Assembly (NCBI RefSeq): GCF_023516215.1
Contig: NZ_CP097349.1
Span: 3,348,001 to 3,412,000, forward strand
Source: Cytobacillus pseudoceanisediminis
GTDB lineage: Bacteria; Bacillota; Bacilli; Bacillales; Cytobacillaceae
Length of the DNA: 64,000 nucleotides
Direction of reading: 5' to 3'
In this document: positions 1-12,473 of the stretch, in pieces
Numbering within the stretch: the first letter of the stretch is position 1
Layout: each line of letters starts with the position of its first letter
Made by a program: the position numbers and the translations under genes
Notes under the pieces: generated by a model
Database searches by the model: none
Told to the model about the DNA's origin: nothing
The model's input: the letters and a program-made list of their open reading frames with translations, nothing else

Positions 1-127
1 TTTTGAGATTTGTTTTTGAAAATCATATTCCGCTCTGCATATACATCCTCGGTGCCGGTGGCTTTACTGATTATACAGGTCCGTTTACTAATACTTAAAA
101 CGTGTTATGGTTTTACAGATATTTAAT

Positions 128-340
128 TTATTTAACTGCATAAACAGAAGAAATAGCGTTACGCAAACTAAGAGGTCTCATGTCAGTCCAAACTTTCTCA
201 ATGTGCTGCAGGCAAACCTCCTTCTCTCCTACTGTGCCTTCTTCCGTCCAGCCTGGTGGTGTATTTTTGTGCGCTGGCCAGATGGAATATTGTTCTTCAT
301 GGTTAAAAACAACTTTGTATAAAAGCGATTCCTGAGTCAT
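128..340 (-). CDS. MbtH-like NRPS accessory protein
   Basis: A 70-residue MbtH-family protein, a small cytoplasmic chaperone that binds and activates NRPS adenylation domains. The family signature is visible: NHEEQYSIWP near the N-terminus, PPGW in the middle and TDMRPLSLR near the C-terminus, with the conserved tryptophans present. I chose the ATG at 340 because AAGGAGG lies eight bases upstream (349-355). A GTG at 349 would add three residues but overlaps that ribosome binding site. It is the last gene of the NRPS operon, 22 bases after the exporter gene. It probably assists one or more of the five adenylation domains. Nothing can be assigned in the 127 bases beyond it. Confidence 0.93.
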   Translation of the reverse strand: MTQESLLYKVVFNHEEQYSIWPAHKNTPPGWTEEGTVGEKEVCLQHIEKVWTDMRPLSLRNAISSVYAVK

Positions 341-362
341 CTTTCTCACCTCCTTAAAAAAT

Positions 363-2012
363 TTAATATTCAGCCACTAAGTGGCGGTATTTACTTGATT
401 CCATCCGTTCATCACTGACAATCCGTCCGTAATCGACATTAATAACTCTTTCGGCCAAGTGAAAATACTGGTCATCATGCGAAATAACTAGAATTGTTTT
501 CCCACGTTCTTTAAGATCCTGGAGAAGATGCGTGTAAAAAATCTCCTTAAATACCGGGTCCTGATCTGCAGCCCACTCGTCGAACACATAAAATGGCCTG
601 TCTTCAAGATAAGCTGTCAAAAGAGCTAGTCTTTTTCTTTGCCCTTGAGACAGCCTCGTAGTCGATAGCTTCCCATTTCGGATAGTAACTTTGTGGTCCA
701 ACTGTAACAGTTCCAGATAATGTTGAGCCTCTTCCTGTTGTTTTTCTAAGTCTATTCCCAGAAGATTATCAAATAGATAAAAATCACTAAACACGACGGA
801 GAAGAGTTGACGGTAATGGTCTATACTATCTTTTGTCACTTCTTCGCCATCAAGAATAATAGACCCAGAGTCTGGCAGATAGAGGCCGGTAAGCATTTTC
901 GCAAGTGTGGTCTTACCGCTTCCGTTCCCACCGACAAGAAAAACAATCTCTCCTGGTGTAAAAGTTAAGTTGTCTATTTTCAAAGTGAAATTCAGGTCTT
1001 CTTTTTCTCTGTAATACTGATGAGTGAGCCCTTTAAATTCCAACTTCTCATAACCTCTTTTTTCCAGGTTGTTTTCTGTCAGTACATCTTCTCCAAGGGA
1101 TAGGCCAAGGCTGTCTATTTTCTTCAGTGAGATATTTGCCCGTCCAAAGTTTGGCATAATGTTTAAAATAGTTATAAGCGGAGTCATCATATATAAAATC
1201 GCCAATGTATACCCCACCAAAATTTCTGAACTGACCGAACTGAAGACAGGACCCAGAAAGAGTACGAATCCTATGAAGAAGAGAAATAGCAGCTGCCCCC
1301 AATTTCCAGCAAATGTATACAGTGTCATCCCACGGACTGTACTTTGGTAAACTCCATGTACCGTTGGCTCTAGTTCATCCTGAAAGAAACTCAGTCTTCT
1401 TTTTTTATTGGTTTTGAGCTCTTTTGTACCCTGGGTAAGGGCATTAAAATGATTAAACAGCTCATCTTGTTTCTCCCTAGCCTGAATCAAATACTTATTG
1501 GCGAATTTCATCAATAGCTGGTAGCTTAGAAAAGCTGTCAGCATAAAACCGAGACCAATGCCTAAAACAGGCAGGGAGAGAAAACCCATATACCCAAGAC
1601 ATCCAAGGACAATTACCAAATTGGTTATGAGCATAGGGCTAACACTAACTGCATTCATAATCGCTGCTACGTCATCCGTAAGACTAGCCAAGAGTCTATG
1701 AGGACCTTTTTCTTCCAGAACGCGAAGAGGTGTAGAAAGAATCCTTTTGCTTAAATCTAGTCTTAACTCGATGATCGAACCTTGTGCCAGACGTATTAGG
1801 AGGTAGCCAGACACAAAACTAGTCAGCAACATAGCTAGGCATAGACCCGCGAACCCCAAAATAATACGGAGCATACCAGGATTCTCTAGTGTCAGAATAT
1901 GATTGACCAGAGCAATTACCAGAGTACCGCTGCCTCCAGAGATAATGCCAGCAACAATGGCAAGTACTACATTTACCTTTGAGGTGCTAAATAAGAATTT
2001 AAATATTTTCAT
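363..2012 (-). CDS. Cyclic peptide export ABC transporter (SyrD/PvdE type)
   Basis: A 549-residue half-transporter with an N-terminal membrane domain of about six helices (roughly residues 10-300) fused to a C-terminal ATPase. Walker A (GGNGSGKTT), the signature LSQGQRKRLAL, Walker B ending FYVFDEW and the H-loop ISHDD are all visible. Length and layout match the cyclic peptide export family of SyrD and PvdE, which move NRPS peptides across the cytoplasmic membrane. The start codon overlaps the stop of the last NRPS gene as ATGA, indicating translational coupling, and mbtH follows. Its likely role is export of the peptide made by this cluster. The reading frame is intact, unlike the neighbouring NRPS genes. 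Confidence 0.9.
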   Translation of the reverse strand: MKIFKFLFSTSKVNVVLAIVAGIISGGSGTLVIALVNHILTLENPGMLRIILGFAGLCLAMLLTSFVSGYLLIRLAQGSIIELRLDLSKRILSTPLRVLEEKGPHRLLASLTDDVAAIMNAVSVSPMLITNLVIVLGCLGYMGFLSLPVLGIGLGFMLTAFLSYQLLMKFANKYLIQAREKQDELFNHFNALTQGTKELKTNKKRRLSFFQDELEPTVHGVYQSTVRGMTLYTFAGNWGQLLFLFFIGFVLFLGPVFSSVSSEILVGYTLAILYMMTPLITILNIMPNFGRANISLKKIDSLGLSLGEDVLTENNLEKRGYEKLEFKGLTHQYYREKEDLNFTLKIDNLTFTPGEIVFLVGGNGSGKTTLAKMLTGLYLPDSGSIILDGEEVTKDSIDHYRQLFSVVFSDFYLFDNLLGIDLEKQQEEAQHYLELLQLDHKVTIRNGKLSTTRLSQGQRKRLALLTAYLEDRPFYVFDEWAADQDPVFKEIFYTHLLQDLKERGKTILVISHDDQYFHLAERVINVDYGRIVSDERMESSKYRHLVAEY

Positions 2013-5000
2013 AGTTCGTTTCTCACCTGTTCCTGGTAGGAATTCTTTGGTTTGACCAGCTTTGTCTTTAATCCCTCAAGATGTAGAGGAGAAAATCTAA
2101 TAGTATCTTTTGGCAATTCTTCATACATAACCTTTCCTTCTGTTAAACTTGTCCAGAAGTTTCCTTCCTTGGCACCAGAAGTAAGGATAAGAAGATTAGA
2201 GCGTACTTTCCCAGGAAAACCACTATTCCACAATTGTTTTTTTATCTGTCTATTGAAATGGTCAAGCTGGAATATAGTATAAATATCCTGGTATTGGACT
2301 TCTTCACTAATCAAATCCTGGTCAACAAGAAGCTCCCTTGTTTTTTCCCATATTTCATCTTCCGGTAATTCCTTTAAGGATTGAGGATAGCTTTCATCCC
2401 CTCCTGTCTTGCTGATTGCCCTCCGGAGGAATTCTTCCTTCACTAAGGGATCGTCTGTTTCTCTCTTTAACGGTTCCGAAATAGCGTTATCTTCTATTAA
2501 AAACAGTGTCTCTATCTCTTCTCCTTCAATCTCCAGAATCTTCACAACCTCTAATGCAAGCAAGCATCCTGTTGATTGCGCACCGATTATAAATGGCCCT
2601 TGCGGTTTAAATTTCCTGATTCCATTTACCGTTAGTTGCGCTATTTCTTTTAGGTTTATATATGGTTCAGCCAATTCAACTTTTAAGGTTCCCACTTTTC
2701 TTAAGTCTGCCTCTTCAAGATCTTTCAGAAATGGAGGTGGCTGGATAGCAATTATCCGGTAATCTGACCCAATTGCCTCTGCGAGATCTGTTGCTTGAGG
2801 AATCATTGAAGACGGGTATATGGCTTCCATCTCTGATATAAAGAATAGCGTTGGACCCAAATCTGTCACTTCAGTAAACAATTCACCATGCCTACTAGTA
2901 AGTTCATTCTTAGCAAATGCATTAATTCGGCCGACAATGGAGTTTCTTCCAGTCGCTTCTTCCAAAATCTCATGAATAGTCGGCTTTTCATAAATCACAT
3001 CTAATGGAATTTTTTGACCAAGCAGCTTTTCAATCTGCCCCATTAAGTGAACAACATTTAGGGAATTTCCCCCTAGTTCAAAGAAGTCGTCGTGTATTCC
3101 GATTTGGTCCACTCCGAGAATTTGCTGAAAGATTTTCACCATTTTTCTTTCCATAACAGTAGTAGCAGGTGTTATGTCTCTCTCACTTACAGTTCCAAGC
3201 ATCGGTTCTGGCAGCTTACTTCTGTCCAACTTTCCATTTGGGTTTACTGGAAGCTCTTCCATCAAAATGATCCTCTCTGGCACCATAAAGCGTGGAAGAC
3301 CTTTTCTCAGAACTCTTTTGGCTTCTTTTTCGTTTAGTTGCTCTCCATTTTCAGGTATTACATAAGCAACCAACATTCCATAAGGAGATAAATCATCTTT
3401 ACGGTAGATAACCACACCTTCTTTAAACTCAGGCTGTTCTCTTATGATAGATTCAATCTCACTTAACTCTATTCGCAGGCCTCTCATCTTCACCTGACTG
3501 TCTTTACGGCCGATATATTCAATTTCTCCTTCGGGGCTATACTGAGCAAGGTCGCCAGTTTTATACAAACGTTCTCCTAATGAAGAGAAAGGATTTGGGA
3601 TAAAACTCTCAGCTGTTAAACTTGGTTTTCCGTGATAAGCAGCAGCCAAGCCAAGTCCTCCGATATAGATTTCTCCAGGTACTCCAATTCCAGAAGGATG
3701 TAAGTTATCATCCAATATATATATTTTTGTATTGGACATCGGTCGTCCAATCCGAACAACTGCATCCTCTCTCCTACAAGCAAAAGATGTCACTTCAACT
3801 GAAGCCTCAGTTGGTCCATATTGGTTGTAAAGTTCAGCATCAAACATTCTAAAAAATGAATCTTTTATTTGTGAAGTTAAAGGTTCCCCGCTGCACATTA
3901 CTCTTTTAATCGTAGTAATAGAACCAGCTTCCAGTGCCTTCAGGAACTCCTGTAGCATTGTTGGAACAAAAAACAGTGTAGTTATTTGGTGCTCTTTAAT
4001 CAGGCCGGCAAGATAGCTGCTGTCTTTGTGGCCTTCAGGCTTCGCAAGTACAAGAGCTCCTCCTGTGCAAAGTGTACTGAAGATTTCAAATACGGAATAA
4101 TCAAAGCTTAATGGCGTTTTGTGAAGTCCCCGTTCTTCCTGTGAAATCCCGTAGTGCTTTTGCATCCAGAGAATCCGGTTAACAACCCCTTTGTGGGCAA
4201 CCATTGTCCCTTTAGGCCTTCCTGTTGATCCCGATGTATAAATCATATAAGCAAGCTTTGGCGCTGATTTTTGAATAGGAAGCGAGCGAGATGCATGCAG
4301 TATATTTTCTATATCGATAAGGCTGTCAGTGATTCCTTCAAGCTCTGCTGAGCGTTTTTCTGTAGTAAGGGTGCACTTTACTTTTGAATCCTTCAGCATA
4401 TATTTGATTCGGTCTTCGGGATAAGAAGTGTCCAAAGGTACATAAGCACAACCAGATTTCAATATCCCAACCAAACCTGCGATCATTTCAGCTGAACGAT
4501 CCATATAGATACCGATAAAATCATTGGTCATTCCCCTACTTTGCAAGTAAGCAGCTACTTTATCACTTTCTCGGTCAAGCCATTGATAAGTGTACTCCTT
4601 GTTCCTTTCAATCAGTGCCACCCTGCCTCCATCCTGTTTTTGAATAAGCTCATGAAGGGAAAGGTGTTCATCATTAAATGTTTCTTCATTTGAGTTCCAA
4701 CCAAACACTACTTTTTCATAAATATCATCAGGCAGAAAAGGTCGATCATTATGCGGTTCTTCTGGGCATTCCGCAATGGACTTCAGAATAGTATGATAAA
4801 TCCCTGCGATCAAATCCATTTGGCTTTCTGTAAATGTACTCTCATCGTAGGCCAGCGTTAGACGAATTTCATAGTCTGGCGGATGGTTCGAGAATGTGAC
4901 CATTAATTTAAAATGGGTATCATTAGCTGAATGGCTGTTATATCCTTCAACCTGTATTTTGTCAGAAGTCAGCAGTGGCTCCATTGAATGAAAATACACA

Positions 5001-8000
5001 TAATTAAAAGCTGTATCAAAGAGCGTAGACTGGTTAATATGACGTTGTATCTCCGGCAGAGGAAGTCTCCTGAATGGTAAGATCTTTTGCTCTGTTTCAA
5101 AAATCATCTTCATATGATCAATCCAGCTTCCTGAAAATACCTGCTGCCTGAATGGCAGTGTATTTATAAAAAGACCTTTGACCTTTTCCCCGTCTTTTTC
5201 CTCCATTCTGCCGTTAGAGACCATTCCTGTTACTATATCGCTTTGGCCCGTGATAGACTGCAGAGCTTTGATATGCGATCCAAGCAACATACTTTTTACA
5301 GGGATTCGATATTCCTCTGAAACTTGCTTTAGTTTTCTGGATGTTTCCTTTGACAGTTCTACAATCCTTCTTCTCACTCTAAAAGTGCCTTTTTGCTTCC
5401 GTTTTTCTTCATAAACCGGGAGCTTAAGAACTTGACACTCCGCTAAAAATTCTTTCCAAAATTCAATGTGCTCTGCACTATTAATAGCTTCCTGCTCAAG
5501 ATAAATAAAATCCCTGTAGTCAATGGCCAGTTCTTCCCTGTTGGCTATTTCTTCCCCTTCCAGCAAATTGAAGTACACCTCAAAGATCTCAGCAAGTGTT
5601 GAAGTCAGGCTCCAACCATCAAAGATAAGATGGCACTCAGTTAAGCTGAACTGAAAAGTTTCCTCTGAACGCTGATGAATAAAAAAACGGAGCAGGCTTG
5701 GCTTTGTCAGGTCAAAAGTGTTCTTCTTCTCTTCCTGCACATATTCATCAATAATATTTTCCTGATCCGGATGGTCTAAATGTCTTATATCCATAAAGCC
5801 AACAGGCAGAAGTGCATTCTCGTGAACCATCTGCATGGGAATGCTAAAATTCTTAAGATCAAACGATGTACGAAGCATCACATTCCCAGCAACCACTTTC
5901 TGTACCGCTTTTGAAAATAAGGAGTAATCAAACTTCCCTTTAAGCAGCACGCTGTCAATATTATGATAAAGAGGCTGTTCAGGATATTGTTCCATGTGAA
6001 AGAACATTCCTTCTTGAACTTTTGCGAGAGGATACACATCCTTGACTCCTTCAGGAATAAGAGTCTTTTCTTCTTCAGGAACAAGAGCAAATGGTTCAAG
6101 AGAAGCTTTTCGGTTCACTTGGCGACCGGGCTCATTCAACAACTGGACAAGCTCTTCTATGGTTTGATTTTGAAACAGATCCTCTAGAGTGAAGAGGTAT
6201 CCGACCTCTTCCGCTTTTGATATCACTTTTAGGCAGCGGATACTGTCACCACCTAGAGAGAAAAATTATCATCGAGGTATACCTGTTTTTTGTTTAATAT
6301 TTCCTGCCAAATGCCTGCAAGTGTTTTTTCCTTGTTAGTTTCCGGCAACCTGGCCGTTCTTCCAGGATGTTGGCCGCAGAGTTTTAGCAGCGCTGCCTTA
6401 TCCGCTTTTCCGTTAGTCGTTAAAGGAATTGAATCAACAGAATGTAAATGTGCAGGGAACATGTACTTCGGTAAATCGTGAAGAAGCCTTTGCCTCAGTC
6501 CTTTAATTGCTATGTCATTAGCAAGTTCTTTAAAAACAACAAAAGCCGCTATTTCTTTTTCATTATTTTCATTGATCCTTACAGTTACTTCACAATCCTT
6601 TATCGAAGGATCGTTAGATATATAGCTTTTGATTTCTCCTAACTCAATCCGGTGTCCCTTGATCTTTACCTGGTCATCCGCCCTCCCGATATACTCAATA
6701 TCACCACTCGGGAGTATCCTGCCAACGTCCCCTGTACGGTAAAGACGCCCGCCCTTATTAGAAAATGGATCCGGGATAAACCGCTCTGCAGTCAGAGCAA
6801 ATCGGTTATTGTAACCTCGGGCAACGCCATCTCCGCTAACAAATATTTCTCCTTGTACTCCAATTGGAACAGGCTGAAAATCCTCATTAAGAATATAAAT
6901 CTTAAGGTCGTTTAGTGGGCGGCCAATCAAACTTTTAGATCCCTCATGCGTTTCTTCTAATCGTACCTCCCGCCAAGTCACATGCACTGTAGTCTCCGTA
7001 ATGCCGTACATATTGATTAGGTGAGTCCTGTCTCCGTACTTTTCAAACCAACGTGAGAGGTCATCAAAATGAAGCGCTTCGCCGCCAAAGATAATATATT
7101 TTAAGTTGAGGTTTGCAGGTACCTTTTCCATCTCATGTAACAGCTCTTTGAATGCTGAAGGAGTTTGATTCAATACGGTGATGTTTTGCTGAAGCAACAA
7201 GTTTAAAAATTCATTTGGGCTTCTTCTCACTTCGGATGGAACAATCACAAGTTTCCCTCCGTAAAACAAAGCTCCCCATATCTCCCAAATTGTAAAGTCA
7301 AAAGCCAGTGAATGAAAAAGTGTCCAAGCATCATTTTCAGAAAATGCAAAATGTTCCTCGGCGCTCCAAAAAGTCTTCTGACGTTATGGTGCGTATTTAA
7401 GACTCCCTTTGGTTTTCCTGTCGAACCAGAAGTGTATATAATATATGCCACCTGTTCCGGATAAACGTCCATGGAATTTCCACCACTGCCCTCTAAATTC
7501 CAAGGATCTTCCTCGTAAATGATTGATTTGTAATTCCCACCCAGGCTAAAAGTATTTTTGAATTTTGCATGAGAAATTACAATGTTACACCGAGAATCTT
7601 CTATTATATATAGCAATCTGCTCTCAGGCTGTTCAGGGTCGAGAGGTATATAGGTACCGCCTGCTTTCAGAACACCAAGAATGCTGATGATATATGAAAT
7701 TGAACGGTCCTGCAGGATAGCTACCCTTGTCTCTCTTCCAACCCCGTTTTTTCTTAGGTAGTTCGCCATCCTGTTACTTTCTTGGTCCAACTCAGCATAT
7801 GTAATTTCTTCTGTTCCATAGACGATAGCTGTCCGATTTGGAAATTTTTTAACTTGTTCAGCAAATCGTTCATGTATATTACCTTCTTTTGGATATTTGC
7901 AGCTCTTTTCTCCAAGCAGATAACTCTCTTCAATAGGAGTAATGGCTTTAATCTCTCCTAATCGTTCATTTGGAGAAAGGATCATTTCTGATAGAATCTG

Positions 8001-9324
8001 AAGATAACTATTAATCATTCTATTGATAGTTTCTTCTTCAAAAATTGTGCTATATTCAAAGAAACCTTCTATTCTCTCTGGTGTATCCAATAACGATAGT
8101 GACAAGTCAAATTTGCTAGTTCCCGTTTCTACTTCATAAGGTTGAAGAAGGCATTTATCCAGCCGGAGTGTGGACTGCTCTTTCCGCTGGTAAACAAACA
8201 TAGACTGAAACACGGGATTATTAGTTAGGCTTCTTGTCACATTTAAGAGGTCAACCAGTTTATCGAATGGAAGCTCCTCATGATCCTGTGCCTCCCGTAC
8301 TATTTCGGATATTTTCCTCATAAAGGCAACGGATGTCTCTTGGTGATCAATATCTGCTTTAAGAGGTAGAGTATTGGCAATACATCCTATCAGTCTTTCA
8401 GTGTCCATCTGCTGGCGATTGGCAACCGGAACCCCAAGTATAAGCTCTTTTTGATTAGTGTATTTGTATAAAAAAACATAATAGGCTGCTATGAAAATAA
8501 CAAAAGGAGAAACCTTATACTCCACGCTCGCATCTCTAATAGCACTTACAATGACGCTGTCTACTTCAAATCTTTTAATGCTTCCTGCAGATTTCCCTTC
8601 TTTGTTCATGCCAGAATCTGCTGGAAGCATAAGGAGAGGAGGATTCTCCCCGATCTTTTTTTCCAATAAGCAGACTGTCTGTCTAAATCCCCATTTTCAA
8701 ATCTTCCACGTTGCCATTGTGCATAATCGGCATATTGTATGTTCAGTTCCTCAGACTTTTTCCCTGTAAAGAGGTCTGTTATCTCCTGCATCAGGACTCC
8801 TGTAGACCAACCATCAAATACTATATGGTGAAAAACCAATAACAGGATATGATCTTCTTCAGTAAGCTTGTAAATTTCTATTTTGTACAGAGGGCCGGAA
8901 GAAAGACTGAATGGGACAGATGCTGATTTTTTTATCTGTTCATTTGCTTTTTTTCCTTTTCCTGCAATGTTTCCCCATTGATTTTAATTACAGGGATTTT
9001 CACCTCTTGATAAGGATTGATGTGCTGAGTTGGTGTACCCTTAGAATTTTCGAATCCCGCCCTCAGAACTTCATGTTTTTGTATAATCCTGTTAAAAACT
9101 TGTTCCAATTTATTAAAATCTGCCGGTCCAGTCATTCTCATGGCAAGCGGAATATTATAAGCTGCACTTGAACTTTTAAGTTCGGAAGCAAACCACATTC
9201 TTTCCTGCGCATAAGATAAAGGATATTCATTTTGATTCTCCCGCTTAGGAATGGTGTTTGCCGTTCTTAGTCCCATTTGCTTTTTCAATTGCTTTAATAT
9301 CTCAAGTTCTTTTTCCAGACTCAA
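2009..9324 (-). CDS. NRPS D, two modules plus thioesterase: C-A(Thr)-T-C-A-T-TE
   Basis: Terminal peptide synthetase gene, starting at a TTG (9324) with AAGGAGGG six bases upstream. Approximate domains by nucleotide, in reading order: C 9280-7900, with HHIVFDG; A 7890-6390; T 6340-6150; C 6080-4690, with CHLIFDG, so the catalytic second His is kept; A 4670-3200; T 3170-2950 (GGNSL); thioesterase 2860-2050. The first A domain gives pocket residues D-F-W-N-I-G-M-V-H-K, the established threonine code. The second gives D-Y-F-F-M-S-Q-V-E-K, which resembles the serine group only distantly, so I assign no substrate. The thioesterase serine lies in AQSTG, where the usual first Gly is Ala. Four one-base shifts split the frame: 8948-8954 and 8656-8662 (A runs on the coding strand), near 7362, and 6261-6265 (T run). 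Each is restored by adding one base, so they are probably sequencing deletions. Confidence 0.9.
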
Positions 9325-9338
9325 AGGTTACCCTCCTT

Positions 9339-12300
9339 TCATATCTTTGCTTCTTCGGAAGCCATTTTTTCGGCTTTTAGATAAGCTTCGGAAACCAGTC
9401 GAATATACTTATCTTCATGCGGGTATAGTTCTTGAATACCCTTTGCCAGATTTTCAACTGTCTCTGATTCAAATAACAGACTGACCGGTACATCGAGCTC
9501 ATAAATTTTCCTTATACGGGAAATGATTTGCGTAGCGTTCAATGAATGCCCGCCCAGTTCGAAAAAATTGTCTCTGATTCCTACTTGCTCTTTTTTAATG
9601 ACACTTTTCCATATCCCTGTTATTACTTGTTCCAATTCAGTTTTCGGAGAAACATACCTTCCTTTCTCAAGCCTATTGTATAAGGCCAGCAGTGAACTTC
9701 TATCTGTCTTGCCGTTATTATTAAGCGGAAACTCGGCTAAAACGATAATTTTGGCTGGCACCATATACACCGGCAGCCACTTTCTTAAGTACTCTTTTAT
9801 CTCCTCTTCTTCTGCATTCCCAGTGCAGAAAGCAAGGATCGTTGTTCCTTCTTGGACAAGCGGAAAGACGATTGCTTCTTTCACAGAAGGATGTGTCCTC
9901 AACACCGCTTCCACTTCATTTAAATCAGCCCGTTTGCCATTAATTTTTATCTGTTCGTCAATGCGTCCGACAAATTCAAGCTCACCGTTTACCATGAGGC
10001 GGGCAAGATCTCCAGTTTTATAAAGCCTTTTTCCGTGTTCGAATGGATCAGGCAAGAATTGAGTTGCGGTCAGGCTCCGGTTTTCAAAATAGCCGCGGGA
10101 AACAGATGTCCCTCCTATATAGAGCTCTCCAGTCTCCCCTACAGCTGTTCTTTCCATTTCCTTGTTCAGCACCAACACCTTCGTATTTCTAACTGGTTTT
10201 CCCATTGGCACAAACAATTCATTTTTGATAGAGGAGAACGTTGAATTCGAAGTAGTTTCTGTAGGGCCATATAGATTAATAACCTGTATATTCGGAAACA
10301 GCTCCCATGTATCTTTGAGCAGAACACTGCTGATTTTTTCTCCACCTACCAACAGATGAGTTATTCCTGTTTTTACTTTTTCTGCTAGGATATCATCTTT
10401 AAGTATTTCCCCCACTAGAACATTCCATAGAGAAGGAACTAGGTTCAAAGTATTCAGTTCATATTCTAAAAATTTCTCAAGAAAGCGAACTGGCTCAAGA
10501 ACATCTTCTTCTGAAAAGAGTGTTACCTTTTTTCCCCTCATCAACGGATAAAACAGTTGTTTTAAAAAGGCGTCAAATCCAAGTTCTGAAATAAAAGGTA
10601 GCTTTAAGTCCTCGTTTTTGAACTGCTGATCCACCCATAAAATATAATTTAGCAGGCTGTCATGCTGAACTGAAACGCCTTTAGGCATACCGGTTGAACC
10701 TGAAGTGAAAAGTACATAAGCTAGTTGTTCAGGAAGAACGGAAGATACGAAAGGCACTTCAACTTCCTGCTGAATTTTTAATCGCTCTGCTTCCAAGTCC
10801 AGGACTTTAATGCCTAAGTTAATATCTTTCAAACCAGCTTGTTCTTTTGTAATCGCTAAGGATGCGCCACTGTTCTTAATAGCGTATTGTACTCGGTTAA
10901 CAGGCCACTTCACGTCAATTGGAACAAAGCAGCCTCCCGCCTTTAAAACTGCTAATATACTAATGACAGCCTCTTCAGATCTTGGAAGAAAGATAGCTAC
11001 ACGGTCCTCTGGATTGATATATTGTTTAATATATCTTGCCAAACAGTTCACTTTGCTGTTAAGTTCCCTGTAAGAAAGCGTTTTGCTATCCACAACTAGA
11101 GCTGGTAGATCACTATGGGCTTGAAAGCTTTCTTCCAATAGCTCTAAGATAGAACTCCTTTCTCGAACAGAATCTAGACTATATGTTCTGTTTAGTTGGT
11201 CTTGTAGGAAATTCTCTTCTGTCTCAGTTAAGAAAGACAGGCATTTAAGTTTTTCTCTGGGGAATCAGCACAAACCTTAAGATGATGGATAAATTCATTT
11301 AGCAATTTTTCTGCATCATCTCTTCTGTAGTTGCATGCATTAAATTGAAGAATCATTTTATATCCTTCTTCAGCAGGAAAAATTGTCAGAAAGAGTTTAT
11401 GCTTTTCAGAATAGGTGGCCAAATCTTCGATAGATACAGAAAATGGTTCTGGCCAGTCAATCTTATCGATATAACGCGCCTGGTACGGAATAAAGTCTTC
11501 AGACTTTGACATAAGTGTCAGTGGATTCACATATTCTGCTTTATCAAACAGAGCCTTTGTATGCTTTTGCCACTTCTCCGCATATTCGATATACGTATAG
11601 TCGTTATAATCAAGCTGTACAGGCAACACTTTCTCAAACTGACCAACACTTTCTTTCAACTCTTCATATTCCCTTCCCTCTGCTACAACCCCGACCGGCA
11701 TGTCTAAACAAGACAGTTTGGATAAGAACACTTTCCACCCGGAAAGAAGAAGAGAGGAAACAGAAAGGTTATACCGCATTCCTAAATTTTTTATTTCAGA
11801 GGATAGAGTCTGGTCTATCTGTTTTTTAATTCTTTGGAGACTAAGGTTTTTTGACTGCTCATTAAGTCTTTCGTAAGGAAGCACCGCTTGCCGCGGGATT
11901 TCTATTTGGACCTCTTCACTTTCATATATGTCATACTGCCACTGGCTAAAATCTACATACTGAATAATTTCTTCTTCTGGTAACTGAGTGTTCCCAACAT
12001 AAAGGCTGATAGCCTGATGGATAATCATTTTTAAAGAAGCTAGATCTGTACATAAACTTAATCCATAAAGATTAATTTCATATTCTTTATCTTTTAATTT
12101 TCTTATCTCAATATGAACGTTTTTGCCTGCCCCAACATCTAATCTATTGCTTACAATCTGCTGGATGGACAAGTTATGGTCTTCCTCTTTATTTGAACTA
12201 GGAGAATATGAAAAACTAAAAGGCACTTTTTCATCAATTATTTGAAGAGGGTACTCCATTCCTCAACCTCCTGGAACCTTGTTCGCAGGATTTCATAGCG

Positions 12301-12459
12301 GTTCATGCATTCTATTAAGCACTCTTTTATTCTTGGGATAGAAAGGATCCCATTCATTTTGACAGATAGAAAACTATAAAACGGAGCTTCATAGACACCT
12401 TGCAATTTCCAGATCCTTTTCTGATGGTTTGACAAAGAGTAGCCTTCCATCGTTTTCAT
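9339..12459 (-). CDS. NRPS C: condensation-like (interface type) domain-A-T
   Basis: Single-module synthetase. The N-terminal 400 or so residues are recognisably of the condensation fold, but the place of the catalytic HHxxxDG reads YGLSLCT (about 12070-12045), so no catalytic His is present. Such silent condensation-like interface domains are known beside TauD-type beta-hydroxylases in siderophore NRPSs, and a TauD-type gene lies directly upstream. The A domain (about 11150-9650) gives pocket residues D-A-K-N-L-G-L-S-N-K, which I cannot assign. T domain GGHSL is at about 9550. Bond formation with the upstream chain is presumably done by the extra C domain that ends NRPS B. One-base shifts near 12261 and 11230-11236 split the frame and both are cured by one added base. 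The start ATG has AAGGGGG six bases upstream. Confidence 0.85.
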
Positions 12460-12473
12460 AAACGTCCCCCTTA

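Noticed and set aside
9325..9338. Possible fusion of NRPS C and NRPS D into one protein
   Set aside because: The carrier domain of NRPS C is complete and followed by a stop, and NRPS D has its own strong AAGGAGGG and TTG, so this is a real gene boundary and not another frame error.
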